NCBI RefSeq assembly: GCF_020906515.1
Contig: NC_085853.1
Location: forward strand, 1,302,001-1,366,000
Direction of reading: 5' to 3'
Length of the DNA stretch: 64,000 bases
Source: Vanrija pseudolonga
Taxonomy: Eukaryota; Basidiomycota; Tremellomycetes; Trichosporonales; Trichosporonaceae
The position numbers were made by a program, and so were the translations under genes. Every line of letters begins with the position of its first letter. Positions within the stretch are counted from its first letter, which is position 1. A model generated the notes under the pieces. It was not told the origin of the DNA, searched no databases, and saw only the letters and a list, made by a program, of their open reading frames with translations. Of the stretch, positions 11,246-23,532 are shown one piece after another.

Positions 11246-12390
11246 TCAAATCAGCGCCTGCAGGAACTTTCTGCTGTCGGCCTCCTGCTCCGAGAAGCGG
11301 CTCAGCGCGGCGTGCAGCCTCGTACGCGTCGCCTCATCCTTCTCGTTGAACGCGTCGAGCACGCCCGGCGCGGTGTAGTCGAGTGCCGTGTCCGTCGGCT
11401 TCCAGTCCGCGCCGGACACGGGGTCGGAGGCAAGCAGCGACTGCATGCGCGCGTCGCTCGGCTTGCCCGGCGTCCACGCGGCCCAGTGCTCCCGGTCCCC
11501 CTGCTGCGCGAAGGGCACCTTCCACAGGCCCTTCTTGTACGGCGGCAGCGTGGCGCTGCTCGCGAGGTCCGTGAGGATCGGCGCGCCGATCGTGATGTGG
11601 TCCGCGCCGAGGTCGGTCGACGCGAGCGCCTCCGCCGCAGAGATGTAGCTCGCCGTCTTCATCTGCGGTGCGTGCTGTCCTGCCTTACGGCGCGCATCGT
11701 ACGCGGCCCGGATCTGCATGTGACGATTCGCCATGGGACTCTGCGTCGCGGGGTCCGCGACGTCCGGCCAGCGGTCAGCGCTAGAGTGCGCGCCAGGCTC
11801 GTTGAGGTACATGCTGATCGCGTGCATGTCTGCCTGGGCGGCGGCGAGCGCCTGCGGGACAGAGAACAGCGCGGTGCCGAGCGTCGCGATGCCGTCGGCC
11901 TTGAGGCGCTTCGCGGCCGCTACGCCCGCCGAGGTCGTCGGGATCTTGATGCAGAAGCGGTCGTTGGTGATGCCGGCCGCGTTGAACGCGGCGGCGTACA
12001 GCTTGGCGTGGTTGTACACGTAGTCCTCATCGTAGGCATTCGAAGGGGATGTCTGGGCCAGCACGCGGCCAGAGATGAGCGGGGTGACTTTGGCGGCGAT
12101 GCGCGCGACCTGGGGTGTCAGCGGCCAGAAGCAACATGCCACTATCTAGCTCCACTTACACAGTTCGCATACACCACCTCCCAGCCCTGCGCGCCAAACT
12201 CCTTGGCCGTCGCCTCCACGACCTCGCGGTTCCGCTCGTCGGTAATAGCCTGGTGGATGAAGCCCTGGTTGCTCGTCGCGTCGTGCGGCGTGATGGGCAG
12301 GGCGGCGATAAAGTCGTAGTCGTACGTGTCGGCGTCGACGTTCAGCGCGCCGTTAAGCTGCTCGAGCAGAGACTGAACCTTTGCGATCAT
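11246..12390 (-). CDS. Transaldolase-like protein
   Basis: Class I aldolase family enzyme that moves three-carbon units between sugar phosphates in the non-oxidative pentose phosphate pathway. Two exons: about 76 residues from 12390 (MIAKVQSLLEQLNG), one short intron near 12160-12120, then about 285 residues. The Schiff-base lysine should be the one in CIKIPTTSAGVAAAK, followed by DGIATLGTALFSVPQALAAAQA, the typical strand after the active site. Length is near the usual 320-360. The lysine neighbourhood (KIPTTSAG) departs from the common K-x-A-S/T-T-W-x-G-I form, so this may be a divergent paralogue rather than the main housekeeping enzyme. It is divergent from the second sugar porter across 1.6 kb. 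Confidence 0.85.
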
Positions 12391-13965
12391 CGTAGCTTGT
12401 GTGTGTGTATGTGTGGGCTACTGCCTCGCTTGCACGCCGACAAGGAGCTTATGTACCGCCCGCCGACTGTCATGCGGCAGCCTGCTTGCCGCTGGGTGCC
12501 GCCGCCGGATGTGCCCATCCCGACTGCGTGTGGGGCTCGCCACACCCACTTACCCCACCCACATACCCCACTCTGCCTGGTGGGCGGGAGCGGCGCCGCG
12601 CCAAGCCCGCGGCGGGGCATTCCCGGTCGGTCGAGTAGAACTGCAGAACTCGCTCGGCAAGTACTCAGCCTGGCAGAGGGCGACCTTGTTCGAGCCGTCT
12701 GGTTCGAGGCGTGAGGGATTCCGGACGCCGACTGCGCTCTTGCTCGCTCGCCAGCTGACATATCGCCCTCGACCCAAGTCACATGCGTCGTGTCGTGGGC
12801 AACGTCCACAAACTCCACATTGCTCAGCCTTCATCGGCCCGATGTTTGTACGTCCGCCGCAGCGCTATGTCGCCCGCCCAGATAGCCACACGTCAACACG
12901 TCGACCACTCGGCAGACAGTCTTTCTTCACTCTGACCATTGTTTTACTTCGGCACGCCGCACCCGCGCGCGCGACACATCGTCGCACTGTCGTCCTCGCA
13001 TGCGCCGAAGTTCGGAATGCTCTGGACCTGCTCGCCCGCTTCGCGCATAACCAGCAGCACTTCTCAATGGGTTGAGATGGGCGTTGCTGCCAGCCCGAGT
13101 CGGCGCCGTCCTCGCCGCGCTGAGATGGGATATGGCCCGCCATGTATACCTGAACCCGATGGAGAAGTGCTGGACATGCATCTAGCGGCGCAGGCAAGCG
13201 CTCGGGATACCGCCTCGTGTCTGTTGGCCTTGAGATGCATTATACATGTTACTAGTCGCCTCGTCGTCACTGACGCCCCTCACTCAAGCCTGCCAAACAC
13301 AATGGCGGCTCTTCCCTGCCTGGACCGTCGTACGGTCGGAGAGACCCGCCTCGCAGCGAAGTAGTGAGCGGCATGAGCCAGCGCGGTGTCACACACGGCA
13401 TCGGGGCGTAGTTATCAGTCCCAGGCTGAACGGTTGAACGAGTCCTACGGCCGCACCGGTGATAGTAGTGGGTGGCAGAGTCATCGGCCGCGCCAGGTCG
13501 ACGACCATCGGACATGCCCGCCTCCTCCCGTGGCCTCTACGTCCGGAGAAGATCCGTCTGAGCAGCCACCCACAGCCAGCTGACCTATCTCCCCCACATC
13601 GCAGCACGGGCCAGTACATGGAGCAAGTGTACGACGAGCATGCATGCATGCCACCTTGCTGAGCGAGCAAGCAAGCAAGCATGGCCCTCCACAAACCCCA
13701 CCCTCACCCCCCACCTGGCTGGAGCCACGCCAAGCCCCAATAACCCCCATATATCCGTCAGGTGACACGACCTACGCGATTGCCGAGCGGCAGCGCCGCC
13801 AGGCCACTGTTGTATTGTTCGTTCCGGGCGAGCAAGGCGAGCAACGAGCTCGGTGGGCCCGGTGGGGTTTGTGGAGTTGCGTCCCAGCAGCCCTTCTCAC
13901 CATCGCATATATCTCATCAACATGGGCGCGTAGCTTTGCCACTCGCCCGACCCCCTCTCCCCACC
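12391..13965. promoter_or_regulatory. Long divergent intergenic region, transaldolase / sugar porter
   Basis: 1.57 kb, the longest gap of region 1. It has a GT-rich tract just upstream of the transaldolase, (GCAA)n near 13667-13680, and two TATA-like sites: near 13750 and at 13908-13912, the latter about 55 bp before the porter start. Short ORFs occur on both strands but show no domain or coherent exon structure. Room for upstream activating sites for both genes. Confidence 0.45.
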
Positions 13966-15987
13966 ATGCCGTCCTTCCGCGAGTCGTGGTCCCACGCGAC
14001 GCCGTATCTCGCCTTTTGTGTGTTTACATTCGCCTGCGGCGACCTCATCTTCGGGACGTGAGTGGGCGGCTGCGGGCTGGCGCGAAGCGCCCGCCGGCCA
14101 GCACCATACGTCCCATGCTGACACCCCAGCGACACCTCCACGTTCGGCTCGCTCCAAGCCCTCCCGTCGTGGCTCAACACATTTGGCACGCCCGGCCCGA
14201 ACGGGACAAAGATCCTCACGACGTACCAGAAATCCATTGCGAACTCTGGTGGGTAGCACTGGGTAGCACTGGCCGCGGGCCGGGGGCAGCCGACGCCGGC
14301 CCGCTGTGGGCCGAAGATGCCGGCAAGTGTTTGTTGACACCGCAGTCATCTTTGTCGGGCGTATCGTCGGCACGACGACATTCGAGCCTGTTGCTGAGCG
14401 GTTCGGGTACAAGCCTATGCTTTATGGCGTTGCGCTGTTGCAGATCTTGGCGGTTATTGGTGAGTCGTGGCGGGGGCTGTGGTGGGGGGCGGCACGAGCG
14501 TGGCGCGACACTGCGCAGGCTTGCGGGCAAGACCCAACTCACCACCCCAGTCCAGCTCACGTCCCACACATGGATCGTCTTCACGGTCGGGCGCGTGTTC
14601 GCGTACCTCGCAGTAGGCTACATTGAGAACCTAGTACGTCAGCTGCTCGCTGAGCCGGGAAGCGAGTCTGACGACCCAGGTGCCCATGTACAGTGCCGAG
14701 ATCGCGCCGCCGGCCTTGCGCGGCTTCTGCGCGGGTCTCCTGACGCCAGTGTAAGCCCCCTTCCCTACACACCCACACCCCCTAACAACGTACACAGCAT
14801 CACCCTCTCGTCCGTGTGGGGCGCCGGCATGTGCCAGGCCTACGCCAAAGAGACGCGCAAGATCGGGTGGATGGTGCCCATCGGAGTCCAGATGATTCCC
14901 GCCGTCATCATCCTCTTCCTCACCCCGCTCACGGTCGAGTCGCCGCGCTGGCTCGTCGCGCACGGGAAGAGCGAGCTGGCGCTCAAGAACCTCCGCCGGC
15001 TGCGCCGACGCGTCGACGTAGACAACGGGCTGTGCGAGGCGGAGATTGCCGCGCTCGAAAAGGTCATCGAGCACGAGCGCAGCCTGTCGTCCGCGCGCTG
15101 GCGGGACCTGTTCACTAACCCCTCGTACCGGCGGCGCGCGATCATCTCGCCCTTGCTATTCTGGTTCTACCAGACGACGGGGAACAGCTTCGTAGGTGGA
15201 GCGAAGAGACGCAGCTCACGCCCCAGTACAACGCGTATGGCCCGTCCTTCTTCAAGGAGATCGGGCTGGGCTCAAAGTCTTTCACGTACGCCACCGTCGT
15301 GCAGCTCGTCGGCGCCGTCGGCTCCGCCATCGCAATCTTCCTCACGGACCGCGTGGGCCGGCGCCCGCTCATCATCACGGGCGCGTGTGGGTTGATTTTG
15401 TTTGATTTCTTGATTGCAGGCCTGGGCGGCAGCGCGCCGCGCACGACGACGAACAACAATGTCGTGGTCGCCAGCTTCATCCTTATGATCTTCTCCACCA
15501 AGGTGTCGTGGGCGACGCACTGTTGTGAGTGGGGCAGTACCGCCGCCATGAGACCAGCTTCCTAACCCACCACCCTGCAGTCCTCGTCGCCTCGGAACTC
15601 GGCGGCCTCCGCATGCGCAAGAAGGTCATGATGGTCGGCACGACGATGGACGTCTTCTCCAACTGGCTCGTGTCCTTCACGTCGCCGTACATCATGAACA
15701 AGCCGTACGGCGGGATTGGGGGCAAGATCGGCTACATCTTTGGCGGCATGGCGGTGCTGTCGTTTCTGTTCGCCATCTTCGTCGTGCCCGAGCTGCGCGG
15801 GCGTGGACTCGAGGAGGTCGACGAGCTGTTCGAGCACCCGCACTGGGGGTGGCAGTACAAGCACATCCAGACGACTGGGATGGGCGCGCAGATCGCGCGT
15901 ATCCAGGGTGGAGACGTCACTGCCGCGCAGGGGGGCAAGCTGGGTGACGGGGAGGGTGCGGAGGATGTCAAGGTGGGGTCGGCGTGA
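13966..15987 (+). CDS. MFS sugar porter, second copy
   Basis: Twelve-helix sugar transporter of the major facilitator superfamily, about 520 residues, starting MPSFRESWSHATPYLAF at 13966. Family marks: FGTDTSTFGS in helix 1, EIAPPALRGF after helix 4, VESPRWLVAHGKSE after helix 6, FWFYQTTGNSF in helix 7, DRVGRRPLIITG, and VPELRGRGLEEVDELFE after helix 12. The usual PESPRW and PETKGR motifs are altered to VESPRW and PELRGR. At least six short introns occur (for example near 14058-14130, 14460-14550, 15190-15220 and 15525-15580). It is clearly different from the first porter, so it likely has another substrate or affinity. A TATA-like site lies about 55 bp upstream. Confidence 0.88.
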
Positions 15988-16168
15988 GAGGAGCAGCATC
16001 GCTGACTCGCAGGACGACGTCCAGCACATCGAGAAGGTGTAGCGCGAGCGAGGGGTGCTAGTGTCAGAAGTAACAGTGTCGATGCAATGGTACACAGTCG
16101 TACTATGGTGGGCTGCCTGGAGTCAGTTTAGTTTAGCATACGGTGCACAACCCACCGTCAACGCCGCG

Positions 16169-16381
16169 CTACTTCGCCTGCCCGGCTGGCGCCAGCCCCG
16201 CCGAGGAGGGCGCATTAAACGCCACGGGCGCCATGACCTGCGACGCGGAGAGGTTCGCCGCTCCCATGCCCGGGGCGACCTGGCCCGCGACCCCTGCGGT
16301 GTTCTCATCCGGCACGTCGACGAGCGATGCGGCCGCGGACATCTCGGACGCGGTGTAGGCGGCGCGCTCGGCGTCCGTCAT
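16169..16381 (-). CDS. Small hypothetical protein, 70 residues
   Basis: Single-exon ORF starting MTDAERAAYTASEMS and ending PAGQAK. I do not recognise it. Its codons nearly all end in G or C, as in neighbouring genes, and it starts at a clean ATG; that is the main argument that it is real. It is Ala-rich, with no membrane segment, signal peptide or metal motif. The CDEN-type start-of-helix pattern suggests a small soluble helical protein. It lies tail to tail with the second sugar porter. It could be a chance ORF in GC-rich DNA. Confidence 0.35.
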   Translation of the reverse strand: MTDAERAAYTASEMSAAASLVDVPDENTAGVAGQVAPGMGAANLSASQVMAPVAFNAPSSAGLAPAGQAK

Positions 16382-17112
16382 GGTTGACGGGTGTCTTGCG
16401 TGGGAGCGGTGCTGCGGCGGGGGCTGGGGGGAGGGGGAGCGGTGGGCGTGGGCCGGGGCCGAAGCCGACGGGCGGCGTTGCTGCGGTTAGCGAGGCCGTG
16501 TCTGTATGTGTGCTCACTGTCATTGTGTGTCGTGGTGGTGTGGGCAATGGTGCGATGGAGCGATGCGACATGCGCAGAAGCACAGCCAAGGCGGCGGTGC
16601 CGATTCTTGGCTGCTGCGTGTCACCGGGGCCCCATGTTGATGCGAATCACACCTCGGGCCGAGCAGTGTGGTGTCAGCAATGCAATCTCATCATAAGAGG
16701 TAAGCACTGGGAAGTCGCCTGCAGCATCGGCCTAGGCGCAGTCGATGGCGACCTGTAGGCTGGAGCTGCCGGCAGGCAGGTATACAGCCCGGCGACGAGC
16801 CGAGGTCTGCGGGCCGACGGTGCGCATGTCTTGGCATCCTCCACTTGTCTGAATAATCTCTGGGACAGCGACTTATAATGGTGTCATCTAGGCGCAATGG
16901 CGTGCAATCTACCTCGTACTGCGCCATCACCATCACGGCCGCCGTAGGACAAACGTTTCGACACACCGCCGGCGATGGCGACACGTATCGCGGCGTCCCT
17001 CCTCGTCGGGGCGACTCATAAAGCGGGCGTCGGCAACCTCGACCAGCACCACAACACCCCCACCCGCCAGCTCCCCTCAACTGCAGTCACCTTCCCCCCA
17101 CCCCGCACCACC
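16382..17112. other. Intergenic
   Basis: 731 bp between the small ORF and the epimerase-like gene. The last 150 bp, with CACC-rich DNA just before the ATG, should be the epimerase promoter and leader. No RNA gene or repeat seen. Confidence 0.35.
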
Positions 17113-18012
17113 ATGGCTATCAACAAGATCTTCCTCACAGGCGGCACGGGCACCATCGGCACCGAGGTCGCGCGCGACCTAGTGGCGCACGGGTACGCCG
17201 TGCGCGGGCTTGCGCGCTCCGACGCTAGTGCCGCCAAGCTGCAGGCGCTCGGCGTCACCCCAGTGCGGGGCGACCTGACAACCCTCGACGTCGCCCGCGC
17301 GGAAGCCGCCGCTGCCGACGCGGTCGTGCACCTCGCCATCGACTTTGCTAGAGTCATCGACTCGGGCAGCGAAGAGCAGGCCTTCGTCGAGGCCGTCGGC
17401 GACGTTCTCAAGGGCACGGGCAAGACATTCATCGGCACGTCGGGGACGTATATCGGCGTCGGGACGGGCAAGACGCCCTTCACCGAGGCGGACGACGGGC
17501 GGCCCGGCGCGTTTCGGTACAAGTTTGAGTCGACCTTCCGCTCGCTCGGTGACGACGGCGGCGTCCGCGCAATCGTCATCCGCCCGTCCTTGACGCACAG
17601 CGACAAGATCGACGGGTTCCCGCGCACCGTGATCGCCAAGCCCCGCGAGCTCGGCTTTGCGCCGGTGCTCGACGGCGGAGAGGAGAAGTGGACGTACAAC
17701 GACCTGCACGACGTCGCTGTGCTCTTTAGGCTGGCCTTGGAGAAGGCGCCAGCTGGCTTTAGCAGGTATCACGGCACGGACGAGTCGACGTCCAACCGCC
17801 AGATCGCGGAGATCGTCGCCGCGCACTGGGGCGTACCCGTGCGCGAGGCGACGCGGGAGGAGCTCACCGAGGCCTACGGCTTCTTCGCTACATTCTTCGG
17901 CAAGGATAACACTGTCAGCAGCGTGGCTACCCGCGAGCAGTTGGGATGGGAGCCAAAGGGGGCGCGGTTTATCGACCTCCTCAAGGACGGCACGTATTTC
18001 AAGCAGCTTTAG
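17113..18012 (+). CDS. NAD(P)-dependent epimerase/dehydratase-like protein (extended SDR)
   Basis: Single exon, 299 residues, starting MAINKIFLTGGTGTIGTEVARDL. The TGGTGTIG glycine motif is the NAD(P)-binding turn of a Rossmann fold. An Arg after the second strand (GLARSDASA) suggests NADP preference. Further segments fit atypical short-chain dehydrogenases: DAVVHLAID, and a strand leading to TSGTYIG at the usual catalytic Ser position. The YxxxK pair is not clear: the region reads FRYKFESTF, so catalysis may differ or be lost. Substrate unknown; proteins of this family act on sugar nucleotides, lignans or other carbonyls. It lies between the transporter and the glucosidases on the same strand. 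Confidence 0.8.
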   Translation: MAINKIFLTGGTGTIGTEVARDLVAHGYAVRGLARSDASAAKLQALGVTPVRGDLTTLDVARAEAAAADAVVHLAIDFARVIDSGSEEQAFVEAVGDVLKGTGKTFIGTSGTYIGVGTGKTPFTEADDGRPGAFRYKFESTFRSLGDDGGVRAIVIRPSLTHSDKIDGFPRTVIAKPRELGFAPVLDGGEEKWTYNDLHDVAVLFRLALEKAPAGFSRYHGTDESTSNRQIAEIVAAHWGVPVREATREELTEAYGFFATFFGKDNTVSSVATREQLGWEPKGARFIDLLKDGTYFKQL

Positions 18013-18564
18013 GGGCTGGGGTTGTATAGACGATGTACGGTGTGGGCTGGGCAAGGCTGTGGCGCGCCGGAATGTACCCCGGCGTGCAAGTGGACTGGGC
18101 GACCATGGCGGATTCCAGCGAGCCAGCAGCCACAGGGCTCCACGGTCGCCGTGCAGGTTCCCGCCCCGCACACGTGAACAAGCAGCAGGGCGAGCAGCAG
18201 GGCAAGCAGGAGGGCAAGCAGGAGGGCAAGCAGCAGGGCAAGGATTCACAATGTTCACCGCAGCCTGCCTGCGCTTGCTCCGTCGGCATAAACTCGGCCC
18301 GCACCCCGAGCGGCACTAACCCCGCCCACGTCGCCTGCGCTCGTACTCCACCTCGGCGCGACTCCGATCTTGCTGTTCTCGGCCCACAGCCAGCGCGTAA
18401 CACTCCTCCAGCAGCTCGCTTGGCAGTCCTGCGCGGAGCACAGTGCTCCGTTTTCGCGTCGATGGCGAAGTGGAGGGCTGCTAGGTGAGTTTATATGGTT
18501 TGGAGTGGTGTGGAGCATTCGTACACTCACCGCCGCCTTGCTTGACACGTAGAGAACAGGCATC
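18013..18564. other. Intergenic with 12-bp AAGCAGGAGGGC-type repeat
   Basis: 552 bp upstream of the first glucosidase. At about 18180-18241 there are five imperfect copies of a 12-bp unit (GGCAAGCAGGAG). The rest is plain, with an AT-rich stretch TTTATATGG near 18490 as a possible promoter element for the glucosidase at 18565. Confidence 0.5.
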
Positions 18565-20523
18565 ATGACCGTCGCACCGCAGCAGCGCAAGTGGTGGAAG
18601 GAGGCGAATGTGTACCAGAGTGAGTAGGCCGTTGGCTCTGAGCGTTCATCGCTGACGCCCCAGTCTATCCTGTAAGTCGCTCCGCCCCGTGGATCACGCC
18701 TTCCCCGCGCGCTCGCTGACGCTCGCCCCGCAGGCATCGTTCAAGGACCACGCCGCGAACGGGCACGGCACTTTGCGCGGCATCGCGTCGCAAGTGCCGT
18801 ACCTGCACGACCTGGGCATCGACATTGTGTGGCTCTCGCCGGTGTACGCGTCCCCGCAGGCAGACATGGGGTACGACATCAGCGACTACCAGGCAATTGA
18901 CCCGCGGTACGGCACGCTCGAGGACTGGGACGCGGTGCGCGACGCGTGCCATGCGCGCGGGATGAAGCTCGTCATGGACCTGGTGGTCAACCACTCGAGC
19001 GACCAGCACCAGTGGTTCAAGGAGAGCCGGCGCAGCAAGACGGACCCGAAGAGGGACTGGTACTACTGGCACCCGGGCAAGGTGGTGGACGGCGTACGCC
19101 AGCCGCCGAACAACTGGCGCAGCCGGTTCGGCAGCGGCTCGGCATGGGCGTGGGACGAGGCAAGCCAGGAGTACTACCTCCACCTGTTCCTCAAGGAGCA
19201 GCCCGACCTCAACTGGACGAGCCCCGGCCTCCGGCGTGCAGTGTACGACATGATGCGGTGGTGGCTCGACCGCGGGTGTGACGGGTTCCGCTGCGACGTG
19301 ATCAACTTTATCGCCAAGGCGCCGGGCTTCCCCGACGCGCCGGTCACGGATCCCACCAAGGAGTTCCAGTTCGCCGGCGGGCTGGCGGTTAACCGGCCCG
19401 AGGTGCACACTTACCTCAAGGAGATGTACACTGAGGTGTTGTCGCACTACGATGCGTTCTGGTGAGTGGTGTGCGGCCGAGGGGACGCGCGCCGTGCCGG
19501 CCGGGTGGAGCTGACGCCACACCTAGCGTCGGCGAATGCCCAGGCAAGGACTCGCCCGAGTCGTTCGCGGCCTACTCCCGCCCCGAGAACCACGAGTTCC
19601 AGATGGTCTTCAACTTCCACCACCAGTACTTTGACCGCGACGGCGCCGAGCGGCGGTACAAGCCCGACTGGGTGCTGAGCGACCTGAAGAAGCTGTACAA
19701 CCAGTGGCATGTGGAGCTGCCTGCGCTTGGAGGCTGGTTTGCCAACTATATCGAGAACCACGACCAGCCGCGGTTCGTGTCCCGCGTTGGCTCGGAGGGC
19801 GACCTGCGCAACAAATCCGCCAAGCTCGTCGCCCTGCTGCACATCACGTTGACTGGCACGCTCTTCCTCTACCAGGGCCAGGAGACGGGGCAGGTGAACA
19901 TGCCCGCCGACTGGCCCGAGAGCGAGTACAAGGACATCGAGGCGACGCAGCGGCTCGAAGGCGAGCGCGCGTACCTTGACCGGCTGGGGGCCACGCCCGA
20001 GCAGCGCAAGGAGCACATGGCGCGCGTGTGGCGCGATATCCGGAGCGCGGGGCGCGACTCGCCGCGCACCCCGATGCAGTGGGACGAGAGCGCGTACGCT
20101 GGCTTCTCCAGCTCGGAGCCATGGATGCGCGTGCACGACGACTATCCGCAGTGGAACGTCGCCAAGCTGCGCGCGGACCCGGACAGCGTGTGGAGCTTCT
20201 ATGCCCGTCTCCTCCGCCTGCGGAAGGAGCGCCTCGCGCTCATCTACGGCAAGTTCATCCCGCTCGACGCCGACGCAGACGACAACTACTCGTACGTGCG
20301 CCACGACGAGGCCAGCGGCGAGAAGTACCTCGTGCTCCTCAACCTCGGGCGCGGGGAGCAGAGCGTCACGCTCGACCCGGCGAGCTGGGGCGTGGATGTG
20401 AGCTCTGCGCAGCTGCTCGTGTCGAACGACGACGCGAAGGAGGGCGAGGGGATCAGCGGGCCGGTCGAGCTCGCGCCGTACTCTGGGCGCGTGTACACGC
20501 TGGCTGAGGCGCTGCCCAACTAG
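18565..20523 (+). CDS. Alpha-glucosidase (GH13, oligo-1,6-glucosidase/maltase type), copy 1
   Basis: Releases glucose from the non-reducing end of alpha-glucosides. Four exons, 18565-18619, 18664-18671, 18734-19461 and 19527-20523, give 595 residues. Exon 2 is only 8 nt. GH13 regions are clear: DLVVNHSSDQH, nucleophile Asp in GFRCDVINF, acid/base Glu in VGECPG, and the transition-state Asp in ENHDQPR. The residue after the nucleophile is Val, which in Saccharomyces marks isomaltases against Thr in maltases. The calcium loop of the family (DxNxDGxGD, intact in copy 2) is degraded here to DHAANGHGT. No signal peptide, so intracellular, working after import by the porters. Confidence 0.93.
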
Positions 20524-21267
20524 ACTAGAACAGAACTAGACTAGAACAGTGTATGTGTATGCATGTATGGTTTGTGTTTGCCAGCGAGCGTGTGTTTGCG
20601 CTGCGGCCCGGTCTGAGCCGGTTCGCTGGCCTGGTCGGAGGTTCGGCGCCTTCGCTGCACCTGGGCCGAAGATGCGCCGAGTGGAGGAAGTGGAGCGAGT
20701 GAGCGAGCGTCGGAGATGAGCGTCCGGGGATTGTGCGTCCCTTGCGGCGCCGACGAGTAGGCTGTGCTGCGAGGGCACCTGTGTTTGACTAGTGTGAGTT
20801 GACCCTCGCCGGGCCGTGGTTCCGAGAGGGCGAGTGGTCGTAGGTTGCAGCAAGAGTGGCGAAAGGCGTGGCCGCAAGTGAGCTTTTTCGGGCCATCTCG
20901 ACGCCACGTCGTGACAAGGCCATCGCCAGCAGCGCTGTAGTAGCACCCAGTCGACATGCGAGCTACGTGCTGCTGTCTCTCGAAGAGCCCTACGGGAGCG
21001 CGGTGGAGGACGAGCTCTCGCAGCACCTCCACTGCCCCACAACCTGACTCGGGAGGCCAAAACAAGTCCCTCACTCACTCACTCTCGGCGATCCGGCCCC
21101 GAGGCACCACCGGACAGTTGTGCCGGCGGCTTGCTCTCTCATCCTGCCTTGCAAAGCCTTGCAAGGCCCCCACAGCCGTCGGGGCAGCCCCGACAAGCTC
21201 ATATATAGCTGCGCGCGGCCCCATAGCGACCCGTCCCTCAGCCCCCTCCTACCTCCCCTCGCACACC
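20524..21267. promoter_or_regulatory. Intergenic between the glucosidases
   Basis: 744 bp. The last 70 bp carry a strong TATA box (see next entry) and a pyrimidine-rich leader. Short ORFs here overlap each other on both strands and have no motif. Confidence 0.4.
21202..21208 (+). promoter_or_regulatory. TATA box of glucosidase copy 2
   Basis: TATATAG about 60 bp upstream of the start codon at 21268, in otherwise GC-rich DNA. Placement fits a regulated promoter with a short leader. Confidence 0.55.
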
Positions 21268-23296
<2,029 letters not shown>

Positions 23297-23532
23297 ATTT
23301 TGTAGAATTGCAATGTGAAGGAGTACTTGACAGTCACCAGCGCAGCGTATGTAGGGAGATAAAGTGGAGGGAGGAGGGAGGCCTGATTATGTCATTCTGG
23401 CCATTCTGGCTCAACTGAAATGGCTTGTGATCATCTTCATTTGCTGCTGCGCAGCAGCAGCTCGACATCTCCAAATCTTGCATCTGCCCAAACCACCTCA
23501 AGAAACCCCTATACCCACACCCCACAGCTCAA

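Noticed and set aside
10778-12319. 513-codon plus-strand ORF
   Set aside because: Opposite-strand shadow over the transaldolase and its flank; Arg-rich antisense composition typical of GC-rich DNA.
13644-15395. 583-codon plus-strand ORF across the second sugar porter
   Set aside because: It reads through introns in mixed frames; only a part (exons of the porter) is real.
18180-18241. CRISPR-like or satellite array
   Set aside because: Only a 12-bp imperfect tandem repeat without spacers, in a eukaryotic context.
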